NCBI GenBank assembly: GCA_042218115.1
Contig: JBDGRJ010000051.1
Coordinates: 1-17,495 of the forward strand
Direction: 5' to 3'
DNA from: JBDGRJ01 sp042218115
GTDB lineage: Bacteria; Patescibacteriota; Patescibacteriia; Magasanikbacterales; UBA922
DNA length: 17,495 bases
Shown here: positions 1 to 7,728 of the stretch, one piece after another
Layout: each line of letters begins with the position of its first letter
Position numbering within the stretch: the first letter of the stretch is position 1
Position numbers and translations under genes: made by a program
The notes under the pieces: model-generated
What the model was told of the DNA's origin: nothing
The model's input: the letters and a program-made list of their open reading frames with translations, nothing else
Databases searched by the model: none

Positions 1-275
1 CCTAAATCAAATAGTAGTAGGCCAATTAATAGGTATTTTAGGTATATCAGACTAGGTAAAGGTAGCAACAAAATAATTAAAGATACAAAAACTCTCCAAC
101 AAACAGGGTAGCTTAAAAGAAAATTCTTTCCTTTTTTGGTCTGTAAGTAATCTCTGAACCTGTCTATTCGGTATTCTTTGAGCTGCCAAAGATAGCTAAA
201 TTTACTATAGTCAGACAGTGCACTAAAAAGCCACAGAATTAAAATTATAAGTTCTGCTATTGAGAAGGTGTACAT
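1..275 (-). CDS. MurF-like Mur ligase, membrane-anchored N-terminus (partial, cut by window edge)
   Basis: An ORF too short to stand out opens with ATG at 275, two bases after the hydrolase stop, and stays open to base 1 (91 codons seen). It begins MYTFSIAELIILILWLF, a membrane helix, followed by YLWQLKEYRIDRF (about residues 28-40), then KKGKNFLL, and then a second hydrophobic stretch at about residues 64-91. From memory, the WQLKEYR-DR motif between membrane helices is the N-terminal extension seen on CPR proteins annotated as UDP-N-acetylmuramoyl-tripeptide:D-Ala-D-Ala ligase (MurF), which adds the last dipeptide of the peptidoglycan precursor. The ATP-binding Mur ligase core would lie outside the window, so the enzyme identity is inference. 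It is the last visible gene of the greA-lysS run. No Shine-Dalgarno is present. Confidence 0.6.
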   Translation of the reverse strand, partial: MYTFSIAELIILILWLFSALSDYSKFSYLWQLKEYRIDRFRDYLQTKKGKNFLLSYPVCWRVFVSLIILLLPLPSLIYLKYLLIGLLLFDL

Positions 276-277
276 GT

Positions 278-1003
278 TTACTTAATAAACTTATTTATAC
301 TCTTTCTTAGCTGTTGTTTGTTATTTTTATGTAGGCCATGTCCTGCTTTTTTTATAATTCTTAACCAAGCATTAGGTAATTCTTTTACGATCTCAAAACT
401 GGTTTCTACAGGCAAAAGCTCATCATCCTCGCCCCAGATGATTAAAGTCTCATTATCAAGCTCCGAGATGATATCCATTTCGTTTTCCTTAATAATCTTT
501 TTAAATATTTTACTCTTCATACCGCTGGTTTTTCTATAGTCATGTGTACCGGCAAACTTATACAACACCTTCTTTGCTTTTGAGTCAACCCTTCTTATTA
601 TAGGAAGTTTGAATAATAGTTTGCCAATTTTAGAAATTAAATAAAAAATAGCTTTTTTAAATTTTTTGTTAGGGCGTTTTAACGCAGGAGCTGTTAATAT
701 CAGTTTATCAATAGTATTTGGGTAGTTATGAGCTGCTCTAGCAGCTACTGCACCACCAAAAGAATGACCTAATAAATAAATTGTATCACTTTCCATTTCT
801 TGTTTAATTTTCTTGTTTACAAACTCGGCATACTCTTCTACTCCCCATACTTCATCCGGACAGGGGCGATCCCCAAAGCAAGGCAGCTCTAATATTTTAG
901 TTTTAATATCGGAATCAAGCTCGTGTTCTTGTAAATATTTTTTAAAACCCTGCCATGTCTTTTTGTTTCCGCCCCAACCGGGAACAATAAGCAATGTACC
1001 CAT
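278..1003 (-). CDS. alpha/beta hydrolase fold protein
   Basis: This is a single-domain alpha/beta hydrolase of 241 residues. Visible parts, numbered from the ATG at 1003: oxyanion-loop strand LLIVPGWGG (4-12), nucleophile elbow GHSFGG with Ser81, acid region WGEDD (Asp193 or Asp194) and catalytic His222 in AGHG. A lysine-rich lid lies between about residues 108 and 160. The substrate cannot be read from the sequence; esterase, lipase or peptidase activity are all possible. A TTG at 1012 would add three residues (MIK) and overlap the serS stop. I prefer the ATG at 1003, one base after serS, because the family normally begins close to the first strand. It lies between serS and the murF-like gene, and neither neighbour indicates its substrate. 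There is no signal peptide, so it is probably cytoplasmic. Confidence 0.85.
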   Translation of the reverse strand: MGTLLIVPGWGGNKKTWQGFKKYLQEHELDSDIKTKILELPCFGDRPCPDEVWGVEEYAEFVNKKIKQEMESDTIYLLGHSFGGAVAARAAHNYPNTIDKLILTAPALKRPNKKFKKAIFYLISKIGKLLFKLPIIRRVDSKAKKVLYKFAGTHDYRKTSGMKSKIFKKIIKENEMDIISELDNETLIIWGEDDELLPVETSFEIVKELPNAWLRIIKKAGHGLHKNNKQQLRKSINKFIK

Positions 1004-1004
1004 T

Positions 1005-2264
1005 TTAATCAATTTGTTTTTTATCCATATATTCCCATAGTGCTTCGGGAATATCTATAGAACCATCTTGATTTTGGTGATTTTCAAAAATTGCAATAGG
1101 TGCCCGAGAGGATACGATAGCGGTACCATTTAAGGTGTGTACATATTTATTTTCCCCATCTTCGGTTTTATATTTAACGTTTGCCCTTCTTGCTTGATAA
1201 TCAAGGCAGTTACCGCAACTGGTGATTTCCCCATAGCCACCATTGCTATCTTTATCGCCTTTCATTGTCATCCAAGACTCTAGATCGAATTTTCTATAAG
1301 CAGGAGCACCTAGATCCTCACTCGCTATATCAATCACTCTGAATGGAATATTGAGGTCATCATAAATATCTTTTTCAATTTTTAATAACTCTTTATGGAG
1401 TTCTTTACTTTGTTCTGGTTTGCAGAAAATAAATAACTCTAATTTTTTAAACTGATGCACTCTATATAAACCCCTAGATGCTTTTCCATATGAGCCGGCC
1501 TCTCTTCGGAAGCAGTGAGATATTGCGGCATATTTTTTGGGCCCCTCTGATAGATCGATGAACTCATCTTGGTGGTACCCTAAAACTGTTGCTTCAGCAG
1601 TTCCTATCAGGCTATGTTCTGAATCTTCTATGTTATATATTTGCGACTCATTACCTCGTGGATTAAAGCCCGCTGACTCCAGCACTTCGTTTCTAGCAAG
1701 GTCCGGTGTTTCCATCAGTTCAAAGCCGTATTCTTGAACCTTATCCAGCCCATAATCAAACAATGCTTGGGTGAGGGTAACTAAATCACCTTTGGTGAAA
1801 TAAAAGCTGGATCCTGTAGTTTTGGCACCCCTTTCAAAATCTAATAAATCCTTTCTCTTCATAAGCTCTAGGTGGTCTTTGGGATCAAAATTAAATTCAT
1901 CAGGTTCTTCATTTTGTTCTAAAACTTCAAACTCTTCTTCTGGACCGATCGGAGCTTCTGGAGCAGTTTTGTTTGGCACTTGTTTTAGTAATTCCTTATA
2001 TTCCTTTTTAACTTTACGTAAACTATCTTCTAGTTCATCTATATCATTACTTAGCTGTCTCAGCTCAGCTATCTCTTCTTCGGATGGCTTACCACCTTCT
2101 GATCTTTCATTTCTCTCTTCTCTCATTTTCTGAATATCATCAATGAGGGCTCTTCTAGTTTCATCAAGTTCAAGCAGACGATCCATATTGACACTCATAT
2201 CTCTGTCTTTAATGTTCTGCTTAACTTCATTTTCATTTTCACGTATATATTCTATGTCTAACAT
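1005..2264 (-). CDS. serS: seryl-tRNA synthetase
   Basis: This class II synthetase charges tRNA-Ser in the cytoplasm and is full length at 419 residues. The N-terminal tRNA-binding arm is a charged coiled coil at about residues 27-98. The catalytic core follows. It has the GTAEA serine-binding segment (Thr222, Glu224), motif 2 from FRREAGSYG (252-260) through RGLYRVHQF (264-272), SCGNCLDYQARR (349-360), and HTLNG (376-380) leading to motif 3, with Arg387 then AIFENHQ and DGSIDIPEALW. Motif 3 reads NGTAIVSSRAP where many bacteria have NGSGLAVGRTL; the arginine is kept. The start ATG at 2264 is one base after the rdgB stop, and the stop TAA is at 1005. It is co-transcribed with lysS and greA, forming a translation-oriented run. 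Confidence 0.97.
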   Translation of the reverse strand: MLDIEYIRENENEVKQNIKDRDMSVNMDRLLELDETRRALIDDIQKMREERNERSEGGKPSEEEIAELRQLSNDIDELEDSLRKVKKEYKELLKQVPNKTAPEAPIGPEEEFEVLEQNEEPDEFNFDPKDHLELMKRKDLLDFERGAKTTGSSFYFTKGDLVTLTQALFDYGLDKVQEYGFELMETPDLARNEVLESAGFNPRGNESQIYNIEDSEHSLIGTAEATVLGYHQDEFIDLSEGPKKYAAISHCFRREAGSYGKASRGLYRVHQFKKLELFIFCKPEQSKELHKELLKIEKDIYDDLNIPFRVIDIASEDLGAPAYRKFDLESWMTMKGDKDSNGGYGEITSCGNCLDYQARRANVKYKTEDGENKYVHTLNGTAIVSSRAPIAIFENHQNQDGSIDIPEALWEYMDKKQID

Positions 2265-2265
2265 G

Positions 2266-2868
2266 TTATTTATTGTAGTAAAATTTTATAAAATCAACTA
2301 TACCAAATAAGGCCTTTCCTCTGTGGCTTACATTATTTTTCTCTTTTTTGTTCATTGAAGCATAGGTCTTATCAGATTTTTTTACTTTGAATATAGGATC
2401 ATATCCAAACCCATTTTTTGGGGTCTCTTCTGGTTGTTTTGTTATCTTACCTTTGGTCATACCCATATTAGAAAAGCCAATTTTCTCTTGCGGGTCATAT
2501 AAGGACAATACCGACCTAAAACTTGCTGATCTGTCGTTTGTTTTCTTTTTTTCTAACATGTCCAGGATAAGCCTTCTCCTCTTTTCACTATTCTCTGCAA
2601 CTCTAGCACTTTTTACTCCGGGCCAACCGTTAAGGGCGTCTACAAATAGACCCCCATCATCTGACAATGAAATCAAATTAGTTTTATTTGCATAATAGCG
2701 TGCCTTTAAAAACGCATTTTCCTCTATAGTATCATGTGGTTCATCCGGTTCTTTTATGTCTTGTTGCAAATCATTCAAAGATAAGATATTCATATCTAGT
2801 CCGGCTAGATACTCTTTCATCTCATCTACCTTCCCTTGGTTTGTAGTACCCAATAATAGTTTATCCAT
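2266..2868 (-). CDS. rdgB: RdgB/HAM1 family non-canonical purine NTP pyrophosphatase
   Basis: This house-cleaning enzyme hydrolyses XTP, dITP and ITP to the monophosphate, keeping deaminated purines out of DNA and RNA. At 200 residues it has the normal family length. Family motifs are all present: TTNQGK at 8-13 (triphosphate grip), EENAFLKA at 49-56, SDDGGLFVDALNGWPG at 69-84 with the catalytic acidic pair Asp70/Asp71, GFGYDPIF at 153-160 and SHRGKAL at 181-187. The start ATG at 2868 overlaps the last eight bases of the upstream nucleotidyltransferase gene, suggesting translational coupling. The serS start follows one base after its stop. Confidence 0.95.
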   Translation of the reverse strand: MDKLLLGTTNQGKVDEMKEYLAGLDMNILSLNDLQQDIKEPDEPHDTIEENAFLKARYYANKTNLISLSDDGGLFVDALNGWPGVKSARVAENSEKRRRLILDMLEKKKTNDRSASFRSVLSLYDPQEKIGFSNMGMTKGKITKQPEETPKNGFGYDPIFKVKKSDKTYASMNKKEKNNVSHRGKALFGIVDFIKFYYNK

Positions 2869-3280
2869 TTTTAAAAAGTTCTTTTTTTATTTTGGAGGAT
2901 TTATATTTTTCCTCATTGTAGGGCTCTAATCTTTTAACTTCAATAGTTAGGTTGAATTGATTGAGCTTATCTTCTAGTTTTTCGACAAAATGGGTCTGAT
3001 CGTACCCCAAAGCAATCACATCTGGTTCAACTTGGCTTATAACCTCATAGACATTTTCTCTGTTGCCCAAAATTGCTTTATCTACTACCTCAAGCGATGA
3101 AATAATATCTTGTCTGTCCTCTTCTTGGTGCACCGGACCGTCTCCTTTTATTTTTTTGACATTAACATCTCTAGCTATTACTACTATCAACCTATCTCCT
3201 AATTTATTTGCCTCCTGTAAAAAGTGCAGATGCCCTCTATGAAAAATATCGAACGTTCCGAATGTCATTACTTTTTTCAT
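2861..3280 (-). CDS. RibL-like cytidylyltransferase-family nucleotidyltransferase (possible FAD synthase)
   Basis: This is a 139-residue, single-domain nucleotidyltransferase of the HIGH-motif superfamily. FGTFD at 7-11 and HRGH at 14-17 form the nucleotide-binding site. VIARDVNVKKIKG (34-46) and ALGYDQ (90-95) follow. The C-terminus ends with a YKSSKIKKEL element in place of the RTxGISTT of glycerol-3-phosphate cytidylyltransferase (TagD). The ARD...KKIKG, LGxDQ and terminal SS elements resemble the archaeal FAD synthase RibL more than TagD or the RfaE domain. Transfer of AMP to FMN is therefore the best guess, but CDP-glycerol or ADP-sugar synthesis cannot be excluded. It lies two bases after lysS and overlaps rdgB by eight bases. 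Confidence 0.85.
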   Translation of the reverse strand: MKKVMTFGTFDIFHRGHLHFLQEANKLGDRLIVVIARDVNVKKIKGDGPVHQEEDRQDIISSLEVVDKAILGNRENVYEVISQVEPDVIALGYDQTHFVEKLEDKLNQFNLTIEVKRLEPYNEEKYKSSKIKKELFKNG

Positions 3281-3281
3281 A

Positions 3282-5180
3282 CTAACCGACTAATTCATAT
3301 CCACTAGTTACATCTTCAACCTCCTCTTTATTCCCACGGACTAAAATTCCGTAATATTTTATGTCACTCCCTTTTTTGCTTTCTTGCGCTGTTTTGATCT
3401 CTCTAGGTTCCGAGCCTTCTTTCATTTCTTTTGTAAAGCAAGCTATTTCTAGATTATTTTTTTCAGCTTCTTTTTTAAGTTTATGCAAATCTTTTTGGTC
3501 TTTAGACTCTTTTATTACCATATCATCGACAGTATTCATTGGAATGGACTCCTCATCTTTAGTAATAGAGGTTTCAATAGGTAGAATATCACTTCCTTTT
3601 CTTGATGATATAGAGGAGCTAAGATTTGCGACTGTGTTAAATTTTACCCACCTTGGAGTTGAGTCATTATTTAAAATTACGATGTGATTCACTTGATTTC
3701 GCACATCTTCTTTGTCTTCATCTTTTCTTCTTGTCAATGGGAACATTACACACTCTCTAATAGGCCTATCCTCAAAAAAGGAAAATACCCTAACCGACAT
3801 ACCAAATCCTGTAGTGGGGGGCATTCCGTGCTCTAGTGCTTCTACAAAATCCTCATCATGCATCTGAGCCTCTTCATCCCCTTGTGCTCTTAGCTCAGCT
3901 TGCCGTTCAAATCTCTTTCTTTGATCAATAGGGTCGTTCAACTCACTATAACCATTTGCAATCTCGCTGCCCGCAATTAAGACCTGGTATCTCTCGGTTA
4001 GCTCCGGGTTCTCCTCTTGTCTTTTTGCAAGTGGTGAAACCTCTACTGGATGATTTACTAAGAAGCAGGGCCCTTTTATATCTTTCCGACAATGCTTCCA
4101 TAAGTTGTCCATCAATCTCCCTTTGCCATCGGATTCATCATAATCCCTGTCTAGATCATCTAATTTGTCTTTTAGATCTTGTTTGGATGCTTCAATGACG
4201 TTAATTCCTACTTTATCTTCAATCGTTGAAACAAAATCAATCTGATCCCATTGTTGGTCTATCTCTATGTTTTCAAAACCATTTATATCAAAGTTGGTTT
4301 TGCCCCAGACGTCTTGTACAAGTTCTTTGAACAAACGTTCTACAAGATCCATTGAATCGTTATAATCAGCATATGCCCAATAAAACTCCATCTGGGTGTA
4401 GTCTTGTAGATGCTCCCTACTCATGCCCTCATTCCTGAATTGTCTGCCAATTTCAAAAGTTTTTTCAAACCCCCCCACCATTAGCCTTTTTTGCCATAAC
4501 TCTCCCATTGATATTCTTAGGTATACATCCATATCCAATGCATTGTGGTGGGTTACAAATGGTTCAGCATCAGCTCCTCCGGCTGTTTTTTCTAATACTG
4601 GTGTGTAAACCTCTAAAAAACCTTTATCCAGCATAAATCTCCTTACTTTTTTCCAAAAACGCTCTTTTCTCTCAAATAACTCTTTCTCTTGTGGGTTCTC
4701 AATAAAATCAAGGTATCTTTTCCTGAGCCTAGTTTCTTTGTCTTTAAGTCCGTGATACTTTTCTGGAAGGGGTCTAATGGATTTAGCTAGGAACTTCCAA
4801 TCTTCAACTAATATTGACTCCTCATCTTTCTCAGTTTTAAACCTGGTTCCATATACCTCTACAATATCCCCTAAGTCAACCTTATCGGAAAATAGTTGCA
4901 TTAATTCTTCTTCGGCTTTTTCATGTTTAAAGACTACTTGGATGGTTCCGCTTTCATCTTTTATATCAGCAAAAATTATCTTACCAAAATCTCTTTTTGC
5001 CATCACCCTTCCAGCAATTGTTGCTTCATTATCGTGTTCTTGCTCTAATGCTTGTTCGACTGTATGGGTACGGTCTGATTCTGATGGATAGGGTTCAATA
5101 CCCTGCTCTCTTATTTTTTTTAATCTTTGAAGCCTTACCTCTCTTTCATCGTTTATATCTACTTCTTTGCTGTTAGTCAT
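3282..5180 (-). CDS. lysS: lysyl-tRNA synthetase (class II) with C-terminal DUF2000-like domain
   Basis: The first ~490 residues are a class II LysRS, which attaches lysine to tRNA-Lys. An OB-fold anticodon domain (about 54-135) includes AGRVMAKRDFGK. The core has RYLDFI (155-160), motif 1 ending VYTPVLEKTAGGADAEPF (191-208), motif 2 FEIGRQFRNEG (242-252) and QMEFYWAY (263-270), PCFLVNHP, SEIANGYSELNDP (405-417) and motif 3 GFGMSVR (458-464). Motif 3 is shortened and lacks the usual acidic residue before the arginine. The protein is 632 residues, against about 500 for the family. Residues 497-632 (bases 3285-3692) resemble DUF2000: HIVILNND, KFNTVANLSSSI, CFTKEM and KYYGILVRGN. DUF2000 belongs to the peptidyl-tRNA hydrolase 2 fold superfamily. 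No frame break separates the two parts. The start ATG at 5180 is three bases after greA. Confidence 0.95.
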   Translation of the reverse strand: MTNSKEVDINDEREVRLQRLKKIREQGIEPYPSESDRTHTVEQALEQEHDNEATIAGRVMAKRDFGKIIFADIKDESGTIQVVFKHEKAEEELMQLFSDKVDLGDIVEVYGTRFKTEKDEESILVEDWKFLAKSIRPLPEKYHGLKDKETRLRKRYLDFIENPQEKELFERKERFWKKVRRFMLDKGFLEVYTPVLEKTAGGADAEPFVTHHNALDMDVYLRISMGELWQKRLMVGGFEKTFEIGRQFRNEGMSREHLQDYTQMEFYWAYADYNDSMDLVERLFKELVQDVWGKTNFDINGFENIEIDQQWDQIDFVSTIEDKVGINVIEASKQDLKDKLDDLDRDYDESDGKGRLMDNLWKHCRKDIKGPCFLVNHPVEVSPLAKRQEENPELTERYQVLIAGSEIANGYSELNDPIDQRKRFERQAELRAQGDEEAQMHDEDFVEALEHGMPPTTGFGMSVRVFSFFEDRPIRECVMFPLTRRKDEDKEDVRNQVNHIVILNNDSTPRWVKFNTVANLSSSISSRKGSDILPIETSITKDEESIPMNTVDDMVIKESKDQKDLHKLKKEAEKNNLEIACFTKEMKEGSEPREIKTAQESKKGSDIKYYGILVRGNKEEVEDVTSGYELVG

Positions 5181-5183
5181 AAT

Positions 5184-5660
5184 TTATTTAATTTCAATAA
5201 TTTTATATATCTGATTTCCTCCAGGAGTTTCGACCTCAACCTCATCGCCCTCTTTTGCACCAATAAAAGAAGATCCTAGTGGGGATTCATTAGAAATTTT
5301 TCCTTCGGTTGGGTCAGCCTCACGACTACCAACTAAATCAAACTCTTTTTCTGTATCATTTATTTTTACTTTAAAAGTTGTTCCGAGATCTATCTCATTG
5401 GCACCTTCCTTTTCTTCTATGATCTCAGAGTTATCTAGTATCTCTTTTAGCTCATCTATTCGTGCTATTGTTTCTCGCATCTCTTCTTTAGCTGCCTTGT
5501 AAGAGGCGTTTTCAGATAAGTCGCCCAATTGTTTAGCTTCGTGTATCTTATCCGCTACATTGGGTTTTTTCTCCTCACGAAGAAACTCTAGTTCCTCCTT
5601 TAGTTCTTCGTGTTTTTCTTTAGATAAGTAATATGTATCTTTATCGGACATAGTTTTCAT
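5184..5660 (-). CDS. greA: transcription elongation factor GreA
   Basis: GreA enters the secondary channel of backtracked RNA polymerase and stimulates cleavage of the transcript 3' end. At 158 residues it has the normal length. The N-terminal coiled coil (about 12-80) carries the acidic tip GDLSENASYKAAKE at 46-59, with the metal-coordinating Asp47 and Glu50. The C-terminal FKBP-like domain has DLVGSREADP (103-112), ISNESPLG and a closing GDEVEVETPGG. A second ATG at 5651 would shorten it by three residues; neither start has a Shine-Dalgarno sequence. It is the first gene behind the promoter at 5698-5725 and leads the greA-lysS-rdgB-serS run. Confidence 0.97.
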   Translation of the reverse strand: MKTMSDKDTYYLSKEKHEELKEELEFLREEKKPNVADKIHEAKQLGDLSENASYKAAKEEMRETIARIDELKEILDNSEIIEEKEGANEIDLGTTFKVKINDTEKEFDLVGSREADPTEGKISNESPLGSSFIGAKEGDEVEVETPGGNQIYKIIEIK

Positions 5661-5679
5661 TAAAAAAATATATACACCG

Positions 5680-5689
5680 CTGTTAACAG
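5680..5689. repeat. perfect 10-bp palindrome CTGTTAACAG in the greA leader
   Basis: CTGTTAACAG is its own reverse complement. It begins one or two bases downstream of the transcription start predicted from the -10 box at 5698-5703. Its position would suit an operator, where a bound dimer would block the promoter, but no regulator gene nearby supports this. An overlapping alternative pairing, TTAAC with GTTAA, is also possible. It could be chance in AT-rich DNA. Confidence 0.4.
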
Positions 5690-5697
5690 TTAGTTAA

Positions 5698-5725
5698 ATT
5701 ATAACAAACAACTCTCTCTAGTCAA
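5698..5725 (-). promoter_or_regulatory. sigma-70-type promoter with extended -10, driving greA-lysS
   Basis: On the minus strand, TTGACT (5725-5720) and TATAAT (5703-5698) are separated by 16 bases, and TGT sits directly before the -10 (extended -10, TGn). This is the best promoter match I found in the window. The predicted start is near 5690, giving a leader of about 30 nt before greA. It sits 7 bases beyond the mrdA stop, so transcription from mreBCD-mrdA could also read through. No terminator hairpin precedes it. Confidence 0.85.
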
Positions 5726-5732
5726 CGTAATT

Positions 5733-7727
5733 TTAATCATTATCCTTATAATTTCCCCACCATCTGTAAAACTCTTCAGCTATTGATATCGGTATCTCAT
5801 CCCCGTCTCCCCCCTCTTCAACAATTATTGTAAGGACTATTTCAGGGTTTTCATATGGGGCAAAAGAACTAAACCAAGCATGAGGCTCATTGTTACTACT
5901 CCATTGGGCTGTACCTGTCTTGCCCGCAATATTAAAGTTAATATCTCTTAGTGCTTGACAGGACCCATACACCGTACACTCTAGCATTCCTTGTTTGATA
6001 ATTTGCATATTTTGGTCACTTATAATATTTCTTTTTATTGCATCTTTATTTTGTACTATCTTTTCATCTTTCATTGGATCAATGATTTCTCGCACTAGGA
6101 AGGGTTTATACAATGTTCCTTTATTTGCAATTGCTGCGGTAGCATTAGCGATCTGTAGAGGGGAGGTTAATAAGTCACCTTGTCCAATAGATAAATTATA
6201 CGTATCACCTATATACCATTGTTCCCCTTTGGTCTTACGCTTCCATTTTTTTGTTGGAATAAAGCCCGGATTCTCATTAGGCAAATCTATACCTGTTTTT
6301 TGGCCAAAACCAAATTTACCTAGGTATTTACGTATACCCGATAAACCAAGCCCCTCAAAGTCCTGATATCCACCTCCTATATAATAGAAAAATGTATTTA
6401 CCGACCATGCTATCGCTTTTGTAACGTTAGTATAGCCATGTCCACCCTCTTTCCAGTCTGGATAAAAAGTGTTTGAGACCTCTATACCTCCTGTGCTATG
6501 AACTACAGTATTCTTATTAATAATACCCTCTTGTAGTGCACCAGCACCAATTACCGGCTTTATAGTCGAACCAGATGGATAAGCACCAGCTACAGCACGA
6601 TTAAATAGGGGCCTGTTTTTATTATTAAGATATTTTTCAAATTTCTCTTCTTCTATCTCTCCGGAAAAGTGATTATTATTATATGCGGGAAGACTAACAA
6701 TAGATATAATTTGACCGCTATTTGGATCCAACACTATCCCTGCAGCCCTGTGTTTGTCATTCTTTTTCATATATTTTTTTATAATTTGCTCTAGTTTCTG
6801 TTGAATCTTGGAGTCTAAAGTTAATTTAATGTGCTTACCCGGTTTTGGCGAGGTCTTGGATATTACTTTTTGCCTTTCTCCTTTTGCATTTACTTCAACT
6901 ATCTTTGAACCGTAATTACCTCGTAAGATTCTCTCATATTCTTTCTCCAGCCCGGCCTTTCCTATATAGTCTGACAAGAGATAGTCGCTGTTCTTTGATA
7001 GACTATTGAATCTTTTAGAATTTATTTTACCGAGATAACCTAAAATATGTGAAAGTGATTTGATAGGTTTCTTATTATTTTGTTTTATTGGGTTTAGATA
7101 ATACAATCTTTTACTGCCTCTTTGTATATGTATTCCCGGAAGATCTGAGGCCGAAATTTGTATGGATAAAGCTGTTTCATAGTTTAAGTTTTCTTTTATA
7201 ACAATTGACTCCAGATTATGCTCTTCGTATTTTCTTATAATCCTTTTTATCTCCTTTGTGGATTGGTCAGTTAGTTGGGAAAGTTTTTTAATTACTTCTG
7301 TTCTATTTTCTTTTGTGTGAGGCAGATCCTGAGGTGTAATAGCTAAAGAAAATCTGGGAATATTCTCTGTTAGTTTATTATCCTGTCTATCATAAATTAA
7401 TCCCCTTTTTGCTGGTATAGGAATTTTCCTTTCACGGTTTTCTTCAGCTTTAGCAAAATAAAAGCTGTTATTTACTATTTGGATATAAAATAGACGAGAA
7501 AGTATTATTAAAAAACCAACCAAAATAATTAACAACAAATAAAACTTTTTATTTTCTCTAAAACTCGAATTCAAGAAGTTTTTAGTAGCTTTTTGTGCAA
7601 CTTGATTTTCCGTATCTTCTTCAAACACCATATTATCTTCCTTGATCATCTTTTCTTCTGCATCTTCTTCTATAGAAAAGAGTGATTTATCGCTTATTTT
7701 AAATGGGTTATTGTCTTTAGAAGACAT
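5733..7727 (-). CDS. mrdA: penicillin-binding protein 2, peptidoglycan D,D-transpeptidase
   Basis: This class B penicillin-binding protein cross-links peptidoglycan during side-wall elongation with the MreBCD complex. It is 664 residues. An acidic cytoplasmic tail (1-60) precedes one membrane helix at about 62-85 (FYLLLIILVGFLIIL). The dimerisation/pedestal domain has RGLIYDRQDN (108-117) and YIGKAGLEKEYE (254-265). In the transpeptidase domain, the SxxK active site is Ser387-Lys390 in PSGSTIKP, SxN is Ser442-Asn444 in WSVNTFF, and KTGT is 603-606. All catalytic motifs are intact. The cytoplasmic tail looks longer than in E. coli PBP2. The start ATG at 7727 is one base after mreD. No rodA-type glycosyltransferase is in the window. 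Confidence 0.95.
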   Translation of the reverse strand: MSSKDNNPFKISDKSLFSIEEDAEEKMIKEDNMVFEEDTENQVAQKATKNFLNSSFRENKKFYLLLIILVGFLIILSRLFYIQIVNNSFYFAKAEENRERKIPIPAKRGLIYDRQDNKLTENIPRFSLAITPQDLPHTKENRTEVIKKLSQLTDQSTKEIKRIIRKYEEHNLESIVIKENLNYETALSIQISASDLPGIHIQRGSKRLYYLNPIKQNNKKPIKSLSHILGYLGKINSKRFNSLSKNSDYLLSDYIGKAGLEKEYERILRGNYGSKIVEVNAKGERQKVISKTSPKPGKHIKLTLDSKIQQKLEQIIKKYMKKNDKHRAAGIVLDPNSGQIISIVSLPAYNNNHFSGEIEEEKFEKYLNNKNRPLFNRAVAGAYPSGSTIKPVIGAGALQEGIINKNTVVHSTGGIEVSNTFYPDWKEGGHGYTNVTKAIAWSVNTFFYYIGGGYQDFEGLGLSGIRKYLGKFGFGQKTGIDLPNENPGFIPTKKWKRKTKGEQWYIGDTYNLSIGQGDLLTSPLQIANATAAIANKGTLYKPFLVREIIDPMKDEKIVQNKDAIKRNIISDQNMQIIKQGMLECTVYGSCQALRDINFNIAGKTGTAQWSSNNEPHAWFSSFAPYENPEIVLTIIVEEGGDGDEIPISIAEEFYRWWGNYKDND

Positions 7728-7728
7728 A

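Noticed and set aside
3361..3687. Plus-strand ORF of 108 codons antisense to lysS (others of this kind occur in serS, rdgB, greA and yhaN)
   Set aside because: Ser/Leu/Phe-rich translation typical of the reverse strand of Lys/Glu-rich genes; the opposite strand encodes a well-conserved protein.
4460..4480. C-run in lysS as a frameshift site
   Set aside because: The frame is continuous through conserved LysRS motifs on both sides.
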